From Punica granatum (lineage: Eukaryota; Streptophyta; Magnoliopsida; Myrtales; Lythraceae): a DNA stretch of 64,000 nucleotides. A program made the position numbers and the translations under genes. The notes under the pieces were generated by a model. It saw only the letters and a program-made list of their open reading frames with translations. It was not told where the DNA came from and made no database searches. The stretch covers positions 22,366,001-22,430,000 of the forward strand of contig NC_045131.1 of the NCBI RefSeq assembly GCF_007655135.1, written 5' to 3'. Numbering within the stretch: position 1 is the stretch's first letter; every line of letters starts with the position of its first letter. This document shows positions 1 to 11,709 of the stretch, piece by piece.

Positions 1-369
1 GAGAGCTATTCCTAGAAACGGTTTTCTGAAGATAATCTAAAATGATATCTCTTTATGTCTGGTTGTTTACTCAAATGTTTCCCAACCTTTGAGAAACTAA
101 GTGCAAAAATATGATCATCGTTATGTATTACCTTACCTAGGTTAATACAAATTTTTTCCTAAAAAAAGGGGCAAAAAAAAAAAGAACTCATAACAGTTTT
201 CTTTAGCTTTTCTGGAGCAAGGAAGGGAGAAAAGACCAACAAACAGCCCCTCAACTTTGAATTACTGCAGTTTCACCAGCTCATATCATGTTATATTCGT
301 ACCAAAATCACAATACATAACTGAATAAAAACCTTACTATGCTGACACCAAGTTAGCTATCACAAAGTA
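1..369. other. Unassigned flank
   Basis: I recognise no gene here. The stretch is AT-rich with an A-run near 172-184 and ends where recognisable copia coding sequence begins. It may be host DNA or degenerate transposon DNA. Confidence 0.4.
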
Positions 370-768
370 TGAAGCAAAATGTCGTTACTCAATCGAGTGC
401 CGAAGCTGAATATAGGGCGATGGCCCTAACCACATGTGAATTGTTGTGGGTGAAGCAATTGCTTGGAGAGTTAGGAGTAGAACCACCTTGTCCTATGAAG
501 TTATTTTGTGATAATCAGGCTGCACTACACATTGTGTCGAGCCCGGTTTTTCATGAGCGGACAAAACATATCGAGGCCGACTGTCACTTTGTTAGAGAGA
601 AGTTGCAGTCTCAGGATAATGTGACAGCTTTTGTTAGGTCAAATGATCAATTGACAAATATTTTTACTAAAACTCTTAAGGGTCCTCGAGTAGATTATAT
701 TTGTAACAAGCTGGGCATACACTATATATTCTCCAGCTTGAGGGGGTGTGTCAAATTTATAGAAGTCA
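369..768 (+). pseudogene. Ty1-copia RNase H fragment (truncated polyprotein end)
   Basis: This open stretch encodes the C-terminal end of a plant Ty1-copia polyprotein. Visible motifs are SSAEAEYRAMA, LFCDNQAALHI and HERTKHIEADCHFVRE, which carry acidic residues of the RNase H fold, followed by the copia-typical tail near DQLTNIFTKTL. Everything upstream (gag, protease, integrase, reverse transcriptase) is missing. A purine-rich CTTGAGGGGG tract at about 737-748 resembles the polypurine tract that normally precedes a copia 3' LTR, but no copia LTR follows. Instead the sequence passes at about 765-772 into the interior of a gypsy-type element, and the open frame runs on to 971 only by chance. 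It is a dead fragment; the copia assignment is secure, the exact 3' border is not. Confidence 0.85.
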
Positions 769-1126
769 AACCATGCATAACCAGGGACCACCATGCTGGA
801 CTAAAATTGCCTTCATGCCGTCAACCGACCCAAAGTAGAGTCTTTGAGTCGGCCCGTAGTTTTCTTTTAGGCGGGCCTTTTGCTGTTTTCACAAAGAATG
901 ATGTACATTGTAACAGATACAATTATAATTTATTCTTTCTGCACCCGCATGCATGTTTTCAAACAAACTAGGACATTGCATTGGTTTATTGCTTAAGTTT
1001 CTTTTTTCAAATGAACCATCTTTGTAAATCTGGGAACTTGAATCAAATCAATGCAACGACATTAGCTTTTGAAAACTCATACATTGCTTGCATTCGATGT
1101 TTGCACAGCAACTACCATGTCCCGCA

Positions 1127-1350
1127 CGATAGGCGAGTTGTGCTAACGTTCGCGAGTAGATCACCCGCGGTCTTCACCTCTCCACGCGAGACGTGCTGTG
1201 ACCAGAGGTCATCCATCCCGGCCACCCACCCCGCATGACCGGCGAGTCGTGCCAACCTTCGCGGGCAGGCCACCTGCAGCTTTCACCCTTCCTCCATGGC
1301 AAGGCGAGCTGTGGACCGAGGGCCGACCCACCTTCCCAGGTGAGACTAAC
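1127..1350 (+). repeat. Imperfect ~112-nt tandem duplication in LARD interior
   Basis: Two diverged copies follow each other. Both contain GGCGAGTYGTGCYAAC, then TTCGCGRGYAGRYCACC and a pyrimidine-rich stretch. The same pair occurs in LARD-2 at about 55430-55640, and a further degenerate copy lies near 59424-59500, so the duplication predates the split of the two LARDs. No coding function is apparent. Confidence 0.65.
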
Positions 1351-1825
1351 TGACACTAACTTCTTGCTAACAGAGAGCATCATTGCGTGATCAGATGCAC
1401 ATCTCTCCACAAGACCCTGTGCATCTACTAGCGACTAAGCGCGCCTCACACATGTCCAAGCATATTCACACCAACTCATGCACGCATGCTCAACGTATCA
1501 ATGCATGTCTCTTGGTGTGCTCACACGACGCCTACCAGGCCAGTTCGCTTTCCTACACTCTTGCATTAAAATCCTGAACAGTTCATACTCCTTCATTGTT
1601 TTCTTTTCCTGTTGCAGGAAATTCTCAATAAGAAGACAGTCTGAATACTGAGCGACCACAATTAAGACAACAAATGTCTCTAATCCAGCTCCTTGGGATT
1701 TCAACACTAAGTCCCCATCCTTGCTCCACAGAGCAAAACCGTAAGCAAATCAGCGTCACCGCTTTGCAGTGCCCTGCCCTATTCCTCAGCATTGACCTTT
1801 GTTTTGCATTTCTTGCACTTTCCTA

Positions 1826-2160
1826 TGGAGACCGCATTTACTGCATTGGGCTCCGGCCCCACATCGGGCTTCAGGCCTGCATCTATCGTATCGGGCTCCG
1901 GCCCTACATTTATTGCATCGGGCTCCGACCCTGCATTTACTGCATCAGGCTCCGACCCTACATCGAGCTTCGGTCCTGCATTTACTGCATTGGGTTTCAG
2001 CCCCACATTGGGCTCCGGCCCTGCATTTATTGCATTGGGCTCCGGCTTTGCATTTACTGCTTCTAGGTTTTGAAAACCTGCATTTACTACATCGGGCTCC
2101 GGCCCTGCATTTACTGCATTGGGGTTCCGACTTCGCACTGGGCTTCAGGCCTAGCATTTA
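1826..2160 (+). repeat. GGGCTCCGGCCC hairpin-type tandem repeats (LARD-1)
   Basis: This is an irregular tandem array built on units such as GCATCGGGCTCCGGCCCTGC separated by ATTTACTGCAT-like spacers. Perfect GGGC-TCCG-GCCC inverted repeats lie at 1848-1859, 1893-1904, 2010-2021 and 2093-2104. The array leaves open frames on both strands at once, the mark of low-complexity DNA rather than a gene. It corresponds to the longer GGGCTTCGGCCC array of LARD-2 at 56150-56815. Confidence 0.8.
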
Positions 2161-5075
2161 CTGCTTCTAGGTTTTGACACCATGCATTTACTGATTTCAG
2201 GCTCATCTAAAATCCAAAATCGACTTGGATTCAAATTCATCCAAGTGGTCCTTCGAGGAGCAAGTCTAATCCTTTCACTACAAAAGGCCAAGAGTGGCAG
2301 CTCCACAAACAGAGCATAACCCTCCCACCTACAACAGTAGGCATAAGCGCCGTCGCGCTTCTAACCAAAGAATGGGTCCCACCCGTCCTCCGCCGTCGTT
2401 GCCAACTAAACACTGGGGCAACATGCGCAGTCTTCTTTAAACTCTCTTTTGCTTTAATACATTCCCACAAACGGGCTCCCGGCTAGAACAAGCACTTCGA
2501 AGAGGACATTAGGACAGTCTTTGCGACGCCCTATTAGTTCTGTTGGACCTGTTCGACTCGCCTATCCTCATGGGACCCGGCTCCTCGAGCCTTCCCTAGG
2601 ACGACTACACACGCCTACTCGCAACTAGAAAAAATATGCATATGTGACCTCAGTTACGGTCTAACCCCTCCAGAATGGTGATGATTAGATTCTCGAAAAC
2701 AAATGTCGTCTACACGTGACACTTCATGGGTCACGGGCGGGACAAAAAGGGATTTTCCCATGGCACCACCCCATATTTCTTACCACATATTCCCCCGTAT
2801 AATCGCCTAATGCATTGTCTTCTTTGTCATCCTTCACAGGGGCATATTGACCAAGCGAAGAGCGATGCACGAGTTCACGTTTCCCCAAGAACTTGTCTCG
2901 GACCCTTTCCTTATACTTTGACGAGGGAGGTGTCCGACGATGAGGTACCCCCTACAAAGTCGAAAATGAGGACAATCGAGCGAATCATTCAGCATTGATG
3001 CAACCGTCTTCCTTGAACATCCAGTGACTTCAGCAGCGTGCACCCTCCAAGAGGCACGTACTGCAATGAACAGCAAGAGATGATCGGAGACATCGCACAA
3101 GGCGCCTGCCACAGGCCACTTCAACAAATGAAGACTGGGGCATCATGTTCAACATTCGCACCGGGGCAATCTTGGTTCCCTATTCCACATGGGATAATTT
3201 TACATTTTCTTTCAAGACAACAGGGGAAATTCACATGTAACGCTTGCAAGGGCAAATGACACGAAGTTCAGCTTTCGAGTGCACGAAAGTCAAACTTCCA
3301 ATAAAGCCGGTCCTCACAAAATAGGGCTAGCAACACACAACAAGTCTCTACGAAGAGAAGCTCACAACACGGCCTCAGCCATGCAAAGTCGAGAAGTCTC
3401 AAACAAAGACGGGGCATGAAACAAACCCCAGCTGCAAGAAAAAAAACTGAGCAAAAAGAAGCGGGAAAAACCCGCCAATGAAGAGAGAAAGTAAAGACGT
3501 AGGAAAAACCCGCCAATGAACAAAACAAGGCACCACCGAGATTTAAAGCTCCGATGCCGCCAATCCAAAGCAATCAACAAACCTCGACAAAAAGGGGAGC
3601 AGCAGACGCAACTCCTCAACGGAGACAGAACATAATGCACTCGGAGGTCAAATCCATCGAAGTCTTCGTCCTTACAAACTCGAGAGATAAAAGAATTGAG
3701 CCTACTAGGTTGAAAACTCCTTTTCAGGGGCAGCCTAGGCAAAAGTTAGGGCAAAAGAGTGGCACGATCGGAAACCTTTTGGGGCGGTTGTGGCAAAAGG
3801 AGAGTTCATCCCCTTTAGGTTAAGAGGTACGGCCCTAAGGTGGGTGACCGTGGCAAAATGAGAGCAAAATGAGAGATAGATAAAATTGACCCCGTAATCT
3901 CTCACATATCATGCAAACAAGGGATTCCCAAGGGTAGTGGCCAATTTATCTATTCCAACACGATCCCCGATTGGCTCTCCAATACCATTCAACCGTTCAA
4001 GGGGGAACCTTCCTCAAGCACAGTGGGCAACTGAATACGTCGTCCAAGCAGTTCGGTACAACCTACACAATAGAAAGACGAAGGAAAATGGGGGTACATC
4101 TCGCTGCAGGCGTGAACCCGTGTATCCTTTTAGCTTGGGGTAACATGCTTCCCAAACTTTCTCTTTTCTCTTTGTCTTTGCATAACTCCAAATGGGTCAC
4201 AGCCACCTTTTAACAGGCTACCATAGAGCCAAAATCCCAAACATTCCTCTCCGAAGGTCTAGTCATAATGCTTTGGAAATAGTCAGACTGAGTCAGACCG
4301 AATCTGAACAGAAATTCCCAAGCGGATTACAAATGCAGACACCTCACGGCACCCTGATGAGAATGGTCCAAAGCTAACGGGCGTGTCGAATATACGATAG
4401 AGCTGCTAGGGCATCATCAGGGAAGTCTTGATATGCCCATGCATGACTAACGGGAGCCCCTGGAGGCCTCGTAACTAGGCCTCCGAAAAAGGGACTCACT
4501 TGCACTATCAAAACAAAAATCTTCATGGGTTGCTCAGGCAACCCGAAACTGAAGATCTATGCATCACAACGACACTCTTTTTTATGCTCACCTGTGCCTA
4601 TCATTTGTTAGTATTTCTCACATGATCTACTAGTAATGCTAGGATCACAGGTATCACAAGCAAGTAGGAACTACGACAAACTCTGATTCTTGGTCCCATG
4701 AGATACGTAGGCACTCTTCCCTAGAGCTCGAGTCTCGCAATACAAAATGCCAGCTCCCGGGGAACTTCCCACAGGTCAAAGCATGACCGCCCAAGCAGCA
4801 AAGTCGGCCTTCGGCAAAGCACAATCATTCAGCAGCAGAGCCAGGCATCGGCGAAGGAGATCCTAAGGGTAGCATCTGATCTGGTCGTACACCTGCATTG
4901 CAATCATGCAACAATCGACAAAGCATTCTATTACAGCATCATCTGTAGCATACGCAAGCCCCAATTCCAGGCAAATCGCAATGATTCCTTCCACACCTCA
5001 TGCAATTTCCTAGCACTTGCATTTCATTTTCTGCACTTTTTCTTAAAGCAATACATCTTTCTTTTAAGCAATTCA
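2161..5075 (+). other. LARD-1 interior, no gene recognised
   Basis: This noncoding interior aligns with LARD-2 (about 56815-59340), although the two differ by many small changes. The part around 3700-3860 (ACTAGGTTGAAAAC, GCAGCCTAGGCAAAAGTTAG) matches the post-pol region of the autonomous element (minus strand, about 17815-18110), and the part near 4975-5010 (AATGATTCCTTCCACACCTC) matches the autonomous element near 17200-17230. No long conserved reading frame is seen. Confidence 0.7.
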
Positions 5076-5310
5076 TCCGCCGGGCAAGCTCTCGTGCTTC
5101 TTGCAATCTCTTCTTCCTTCGCCGGGGCAAGCACCCGTGCTTCTTGCAATCTCTTCTCCCTCCGCCGGGCAAGTGCCTGTGCTTCTTGCAATCTCTTCTC
5201 CCTCCGCCGGGTAAGCGCCCAAGCTTCTTGCAATCTCTTCTCCTTTCGCCGGGCAAGCGCCCGTGCTTCTTGCAATCTCTTTTCTTTTCACCAAGCAAAC
5301 ATCCGTGTCT
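5076..5310 (+). repeat. 42-nt minisatellite of LARD-1
   Basis: About five tandem units of 42-43 nt occur, marked by TTCTTGCAATCTCTT at 5098, 5141, 5183, 5225 and 5267. The linking part of the unit is CGCCGGGCAAGCGCCCGTGC, which contains the inverted repeat GGGC-AAGC-GCCC. Frames are open on both strands because the period is a multiple of three; I do not regard them as genes. The array lies in the interior upstream of the polypurine tract. Confidence 0.85.
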
Positions 5311-5661
5311 TTGCGAAATCCCTTCTTGCATTTATCGCTTTCAGGCTCCGGCTTCGCATTTACTGCTTTTGGGCTTTGGCCTCGTGTTTACCACTTTCGG
5401 ATTTAGACATTTCGCATTCATTGCAACCATGTTCTTTCCTTTAAGCACACTCCTTTCCTTTATGTAAACACTCTTCCAGTTTTTTGCAAAGATTCTTCGC
5501 ATCTCATTCTACTCTTGTTATCTTTATGCTAGGTACAACGTCCCTACACAACCAAAGTAAGAGGAAGAAGACGGTGATCAGAGGTGCCATGCTGATTATT
5601 GTCAATCAAAGTGGGGTGCTTCTGAGGTTTTTGGCTGCATCCTCTGCCCGAGCATGCAGTC

Positions 5662-5675
5662 AAAGAGGGGTAAGC
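5662..5675 (+). promoter_or_regulatory. Polypurine tract of LARD-1
   Basis: AAAGAGGGGTAAGC ends immediately before the TGTCAG start of the 3' LTR. Plus-strand DNA synthesis primes from such a tract. The autonomous element has AAAGAGGGGCAAGC at the same place and LARD-2 has AAAAAAGGGCAAGC. Confidence 0.85.
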
Positions 5676-8600
5676 TGTCAGCACTCCATTTTGGCTCATC
5701 AATCCAAACAACAGTATCAACAGCAATTCAGGCCACGACTCGGGCAGGAATACAGAAGAAGGCTCGACAGAGCAAGAAATCACTATTCATCCTCGAGTCA
5801 ACAAAATTAAGCAAATGACATGTCCATACAACAGAAGGATCCCCGGGGTCACCGAAAGGCAACAGAGCGACTAGAGAGCTCAACAACATCCAAAATCGGC
5901 ATTTTCAGAGTACAACACGGACAGTCTTATTTTCCGATAGTTCGCTCGACTATCGGAAGATAGCCAATATTGGACTCCAAAAATCCACATCAATGCTAAA
6001 TAGACGAAATGTGTCTTCAAATGCATTTTGTAAATTATCTGCTCTATACAAAACAACTTTCTGTATACAGACAACTTTTTAGTGGAAGTCCAGAAATGCC
6101 TATTTCCCGGAAAAAAGTTAATTCCAAACGTCAGATATGGCTATGCCACACAAGCATATAGAGCATGAGCAGTGCTTCAGATTGTCTCTTGGAAGCCACA
6201 TAGACACTTTGAATGACTTCCCTGTGACAAAACATGTATATCCCTCTTTGGAAATGCATAATCGGAGACTAGTCTGACGTAATTACAGCAAACAAAGTTC
6301 GTACTGCATTGCCCTGAAAACTCTAGTGAACATCCACAATTGGGCAAAACAGACAGCAGAACCATTCTCAGTTTCCCCAGTAACCTTCGAGGAGCAGAAA
6401 TGGCCATTTTCAGTGGAAATGCATATCTGGAGGTCTTTTTTACGGAAACTTGACGCCGGATGCCTGCCTTACACAATGCTACACACCCCAAGGCTCAATG
6501 TGAAATCGTTGGACTAAGGGTCTCAGACACACATTTCTAATCCTTAGAGGTCCGTTTTCAACAAACAGAGATCACTGTGGTCTCCGACTCATTCGAGCAA
6601 CTTAGAAAGCAATCTAAGAAATCTGAATTCGGCCTCCTAGGACGTCTCCGACTTCACATTTACAGTATCGGCTTAAGGGTCAACTATTCACGTTGATTGA
6701 CAAAGAACGTCAAAATGATCAACGTGAAGTAGAGACACAAGATATGCTGTCAGAAGCGGTTAACTTCGCAATGGTCACCTGAAACGGGTAAAAACGGCTT
6801 CCGAGCCTCATATGGACTCGGGGGATTTTTGCACGAAAAGTGGCAATCTTGAGCTCATTGGATCCGTTTTCTCGCGTATTTCGACAATCCGACGTTCAAT
6901 TTGAACCACGAATTTTGAATGCGTGATTAATCGAGACTCGAGCTCTCCCGACTCAACTCCAATCCAAGTGGGACCCACGGCATCTTCTTCCCCTTGCTCA
7001 AGACAAAGCTAGCCACCTTGCATGCCACCTTGCGAGAGGAAGCAAAATATCTTTAGTCTTTCACTTCTTCATTCCAACATCCCATCCAAGCCATTAATGC
7101 ATTTGGCTTCTTCTTCATCAAGATAATTGGTTCATATTCATCCTCATCTTCATTAGCAAAATCGACTTTTGTTAATCAAGGGGATAATTGCACTTGCTTT
7201 TGCTTAATTGCTCATTAACTTTGCTTATATATTGCTCTAAAGTGATTAAGCTAATGACTTCTCTTCTGGCACACTCTCTCTAAGCTTTTTCCCTCTTGAA
7301 TCCTCTTAACTCCATAGCCAAAACTAGCAAGCTTCAATACTTCAAAGCAGAAAAGAGAAAAATCGAAACAAATCCAAAGAGAGCCTTTAGTTCTTAAGTT
7401 CAAAGCCGATGTTCATCATCCCGACTTAAGTTCGAAAATTCTCAAACTCCATGGACCACATGTTTTGGACCCAAGGAGTTCATTTATGAACTTAGATTTT
7501 TGGTTTGAAGTCATTTGCTCATCATTTCAGGTTGATTTCTTCATTTCGGGTGAAGGACGTGCTTTAACAGTACACCCGTCGCCGTGTGTATAGCAGCGCC
7601 CCGCGCGCCCGCCAGTCGCTCGCCCCGCACGCCCGCGCTCCTGCCGCGCGGCCGAACACCTTCCCGTGTGCCTGACCCCCTGCCATGCCCGTGCATGCTC
7701 GTGCACGCGTAGCCGCGTGCCCATCTTTGCCCGAACGTGCATCCTTTGTACCGGAGCACCCTTCCAAGCGTTCAACCAAGTCATCCGACTCTCGAACAGT
7801 TCCCCGACTCTTTCCTCATATCCCGAGGCTAGGTATAACATTCTCGACTTAGAGAAGTTAGGTCTTTTTACATTTCTTGTTTGTTTACGGAGTTACAAGT
7901 TATGTTAAGCATGTTTCACTTGCAAGTTTATATTTTTATGCATTTTTTACATTATGCCATGCATGTTCATCCTCGATTAACGTGCTAACATGTCGGGAAA
8001 CACTTGGATAGTAGTCGAGAAGAATATCCCGGCCCGGTTAAGGCATGGAGCTCACGGGTCATACTCCAAAGGAGGTGACCGAATGCTCTCTTGCTTTTTT
8101 CGGGCAAGGAACGATCTTCTTGGCCTGATCCAAGTTTGATTCTCGAGTTTCATCGTATTTTCCCATGTGCATAAAGTCGGTATTGTTTTATCGATCCCGT
8201 AAATAACATGTTTGTGCATGTTTCCATGTTTGAATGCGCTATACAAATCATGGCAATACCGGCTTTTGTCAAATATGCGATATTCAACATGTTTGTTGTT
8301 TGAACATGCGAGAAATGATTCAAAACAAGATGGGGAAATCTCGTGGAACCTAATACGGGTCATGAGACCTCTCGGTCAATTCTTCTTGTCTCGGCTCTCT
8401 CCAAGAAGAATTGACCGAGAGTCTCACGGAGTTATTCTGGTTCCATGAGGTTTCCTCTTCCCGTTTTAAGTTCGTTCTCGAATTCCGTGCAATTTGCAAG
8501 TTCCTTTACATCAAGAACCTCACATGAAATGTCTTTCAAGCAAACATGCATGGATTCGTGAATTGATGACTCATTCGGGTTCATTCGGTTATGAGGGTAT

Positions 8601-10213
8601 TTTTGATCATTTTGACCAAATTATTCTCGATCTTTGTGAAACCGTCTCGGTCATCGAATCACGAATCGTTTTCATAATTAATGCATTCGACAATAACCTT
8701 AAGCATTAATTCCATGAACGGGTTAATCGGGACGCTCACACGGTTAATTCATTCAATTTAATAAGTTTGCACGAACTGGACATTAATTTGTAACTCACGT
8801 CGACGAATTACAAAACGGTGTTAATGCCCTTTTCAAAACCCTCATATTTTCAAATCCGTATTGTGTTGTTTCCCTTTTCTGAAAACAAATTTTCAAATCA
8901 AGGGCAAGAACATTATTTTGTGATTTGGCGACATCCTAGCTCAATTTAAGGTGTCAGTTGGGTATTCTGTATCAAAAATACGATTACCTGACTAATCATT
9001 TCATTCGATCTAACCAAACGCTAGAAAATGGTTAGGTGGAACTCTAGGTTCCAAATCTAGAGTCAAAACACGAGTTGGGTTAATTCAGTGGTAATTCAGT
9101 GTCACAACACCAAATCACTGTAAAAGCGATCCATACACATGAAACTTGACAACGGACACCCGATATGTCAGGTTCTCAAACCAAAGCCGAATGCTAAAAC
9201 ATTGGCACGTACTTGTTTGTCTAGGGTAGGATTTGCATGCCAAAATACCCCGGATTAACAACTTGTTAAAACACGTACACTTGACAGTAACAAACACTTT
9301 GTCTGTTATTAACATGTTGCGTGTTATCTTTTGCATCTGTTTGCCATGCAGGTCGAGCCTGATTCCTAGGCCGAATAATATTAGGGTTCAACGCCCTAAT
9401 CATCGATCACAGGGTCTAATGCCCTAATTAACACTCATAGGGTCCAACGCTCTATTCAGTGAGAACGTGCATCGAGTTCCATTTCTTTGGTTTTTTCCCT
9501 AAACTCACGGTGAGTTGGAGCGGAATAATAACCGAACGCGATTCGATTGAAATTCGACCATTTGTGATTTGTATTTTTTGTTTTCGAGAGCATTGTAAGG
9601 ACTTATTTGTACATTCGTTATTGTAAGAATCCCATTCAGTGAGTGAACGGTTCGAGAGTCAAATTAATCGAATCGGTCTAATGCTTGCCCAAAGGAAAGT
9701 AAATCCAAGATCTCGTGGTTTTTGGTTCACGCAGGGATTCAACCTCCATGGTTTGATGAACTGTGTCGCAAGATTGTGAACCAATTCCCCGACATACATA
9801 TTTACTTCTCTCTCGGCTTCTCAATCGACATCGTTTAATTCATCGAATTTACGGTGTCAAAGCGTGTGAGCCGAGTGCAACTTAATTCATGCGGCAAATA
9901 ATAAAACATGCAATCCTAGCAAACCTGAGTACCGAAAGGGCGTGCGGGATATAGGCTCGCACGTAACATGAACCCCCGAACTCAGACTTTCCGGTTCCGC
10001 ACAGACTAATGCCTTAGCAAAACTAGTTGGTCCATACCCCTAGACCCGGGTAACTTATCCGCCCTTGACCTTCGGGTTGTAAAATGATAAGTGGCGACTC
10101 CTTCTCACGCGTGTCCGTCACGCATCCCCATGAGAAGGTGGACACTACCAAGCCGCGCGATCCAAAAGCACTCGATGCGGGCCCCGACTAGAGTCCACAT
10201 TCGGGTCCGTACA
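5676..10213 (+). repeat. 3' LTR of LARD-1 (4538 bp)
   Basis: It begins TGTCAGCACTCCATTTTGGC directly after a polypurine tract and ends CATTCGGGTCCGTACA, so the termini are TG...CA. The end points are fixed by comparison with six other LTR copies in this window. A TATATAT box lies at 7226-7232 (U3/R transition) and a CpG-rich variable block at about 7586-7720. A perfect hairpin TTCCGATAGT-tcgctcg-ACTATCGGAA is at 5932-5958, and a GGGTYYAACGCCC cluster near the 3' end. Open frames inside are short and not conserved between copies. Confidence 0.93.
9384..9465 (+). repeat. AGGGTTCAACGCCCT mini-repeat cluster of the LTR
   Basis: Four consecutive units of about 25-28 nt carry AGGGTYYAAYGCYCT, each a short imperfect inverted repeat. 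The cluster recurs in the other LTRs: 12470-12555 and 28650-28735 (reverse strand), 35232-35282, 53895-53975, and more degenerate at 42470-42520. The AGGGTT pieces look telomere-like but are not tandem TTTAGGG. Confidence 0.75.
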
Positions 10214-11394
10214 ACAATGTAATTTTGTTTGTAAATCAATAGTAATCAGTCAAGTCAGAAAGTTCAAAAATGTACCGGGGGTGGGTTGCCGAAGTTCGGC
10301 CGTGCAGGGAGATGGGTCGCCGTGGCTGCTCGAGGAGCTAGCGGGGGGACTAGTTTGCCCCAGATTCTGGTCCAGGATGGGTAGCTGCTGGCCAATTTGC
10401 ATAGACAATTGCCGAAGATGGTATAAGGAGGTACGGCCGCCGTTCTCTACAGTGAAGTCTGGTCGAGGAGATGGGTCTCCGTTGTCTACATTGGAGCCTG
10501 GTAGTAGACCATCGGGGAGAGGAACCCTTGGGTTTGGTTAGCTTGGGAGATGGGTCGCAGCTACTTGAGGAGAAAGTTGCGTGCTGCACGGGGTGGGTTC
10601 GTGGAGATGGTCGACTTTGCAGGCTTCTTTGCTCGCAGGCGAGAAGGATGTGTCGCTGTGGCCGGAGATGGTGTAGGTTTCTATGCTTGTTGGGGGAGAA
10701 GGCGCGGGTAGGCGATCGACACCCTAATTCCTCTGGTTCAAATGCTTTATATTTTTTTCCAGGTAATTAATTTATGGAGACAATTTTACCCTTTAATCTT
10801 GACATGTGAGTGTCATGTGCTCTTTTTTTACCGGAATTTTGATTGGAAATTGGTTGAAGGGGCATCTTGCTTATTTTTCGGTAAGGCCGGGAGGTGTTCT
10901 GCAAAAATTTGAAGGTCAGGGGAAAATCAAAACTCTCCTCGTAGGTCAGGGGGCAAAGTGCATTTAACTCACAAATATAATAAAAAGAAAAAAAAAATAA
11001 GGACATCAGCTTATCTCTCTCTTTCCCTCGACTCACATTTTCACTGTTTATTTCCTTACGGATGTGAACTCTCTCTCTTTTTGTGAATCATCTCCTCTGT
11101 TGTATAGATAGTATACATTTGGTCATTGCATCCAAACCTCACTCAATATCTCGGCAACCAATGACGTGAAACCTCCCTAAGAATGCCAATAAAGGATGGA
11201 GAAAGAAGTCTTAAGATTGAGGAGAAGTTCAATAGCCCTCGGTGATTTCCCAAACTTTGAATTTTTGTAATTCTTGGGTGAGTCGGGTTCTCGCTGTGCT
11301 AAGGTGAGAGAAGGCTAAGGAGAGAAAGGACAAGGTATGGGGGCAAATTTCTAAATATAAAAATGATTAGGAAGCAAAAATCTACAGATAAAAG
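10214..11394. other. Spacer without a recognised gene
   Basis: 10275-10740 is a G-rich block in which GGAGATGGGTCGCC-like phrases recur at irregular spacing. Both strands have short open frames without recognisable domains. 10770-10985 reads like a degenerate MITE (TGAAGGTCAGGGGAAAAT, GTCAGGGGGCAAAGTGCATT). 10986-11394 is AT-rich with nothing recognisable. Confidence 0.4.
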
Positions 11395-11630
11395 TTTCAC
11401 TCCGTTTTGAGATCGGACGATTCACAAAAGCCATCTAAATCACAACATTGAAAAAAGGGATAAATATTTTTTATCTGAAGATTTACCATTCGGAAAAATC
11501 TAAAAATTTATGTGGAGCCTTATAAGAACATCTGGAACTTGGGGTAAACATTTCACTACGTTTTGAGATCGTACGGTTCATAAAAACTATCAAAATCAGA
11601 ATACCGAAAAGAGGGTAAATATTTTTTTGA
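11395..11630. repeat. 156-nt tandem duplication cut by a MITE
   Basis: TTTCACTCCGTTTTGAGATC at 11395 recurs as TTTCACTACGTTTTGAGATC at 11551, a period of 156 nt. The following ~80 nt also match (GGTTCATAAAAACTATC against GATTCACAAAAGCCATC, ending in GGRTAAATATTTTTT). The second copy stops where the foldback element begins. Beyond that element, at 37655, the DNA resumes with AAAAAGATTT, which loosely resembles the first copy, so the duplication may continue there. Confidence 0.65.
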
Positions 11631-11709
11631 GAAAATAGCCCCATGTAGCACAGTTTTTACCTTATTTTCACTTCCTAGCACGTTTTTAAAAGTTGTCACG
11701 ATCTAGCAC
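11631..11709. mobile_element. Foldback MITE, left part (split by the giant element)
   Basis: These 79 nt are the near-perfect reverse complement of the right end at about 37576-37654 (ending GGGGCTATTTTTCC). They end in AGCAC, the 5-nt target sequence duplicated when the giant element inserted. Joined to 37460-37654 they form a foldback element of about 274 bp with arms of roughly 125 nt. It has no coding capacity. I could not find its own target duplication with confidence. Confidence 0.85.

Larger units (their letters stand above)
769..10213 (+). mobile_element. LARD-1: 5'-truncated non-autonomous Ogre-family retrotransposon
   Basis: This is the 3' portion of a large retrotransposon derivative: about 4.9 kb of interior, polypurine tract and a full 3' LTR. 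From about 770 the interior aligns by eye with the LARD-2 interior starting near 55065, and its last ~150 nt align with the 3' interior of the autonomous element (minus strand, 16274-16440). It has no gag, protease, RT, RNase H or integrase, and its open frames are low-complexity. The 5' LTR, primer-binding site and first ~340 nt of leader are missing, replaced by a copia fragment. The 3' LTR is followed by ACAAT; no matching duplication can be checked because the left end is lost. Confidence 0.85.

Noticed and set aside
5000..5467. 155-codon frame with repeated CFLQSLL motifs
   Set aside because: The 42-nt period is a multiple of three, so all frames stay open; not conserved in LARD-2, which lacks the array.
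9384..9465. Interstitial telomeric repeat
   Set aside because: AGGGTT pieces are embedded in ~27-nt units, not tandem TTTAGGG.
10281..10770. Possible host exon in the G-rich block
   Set aside because: Overlapping frames on both strands, irregular internal repeats, no recognised domain or convincing splice sites.
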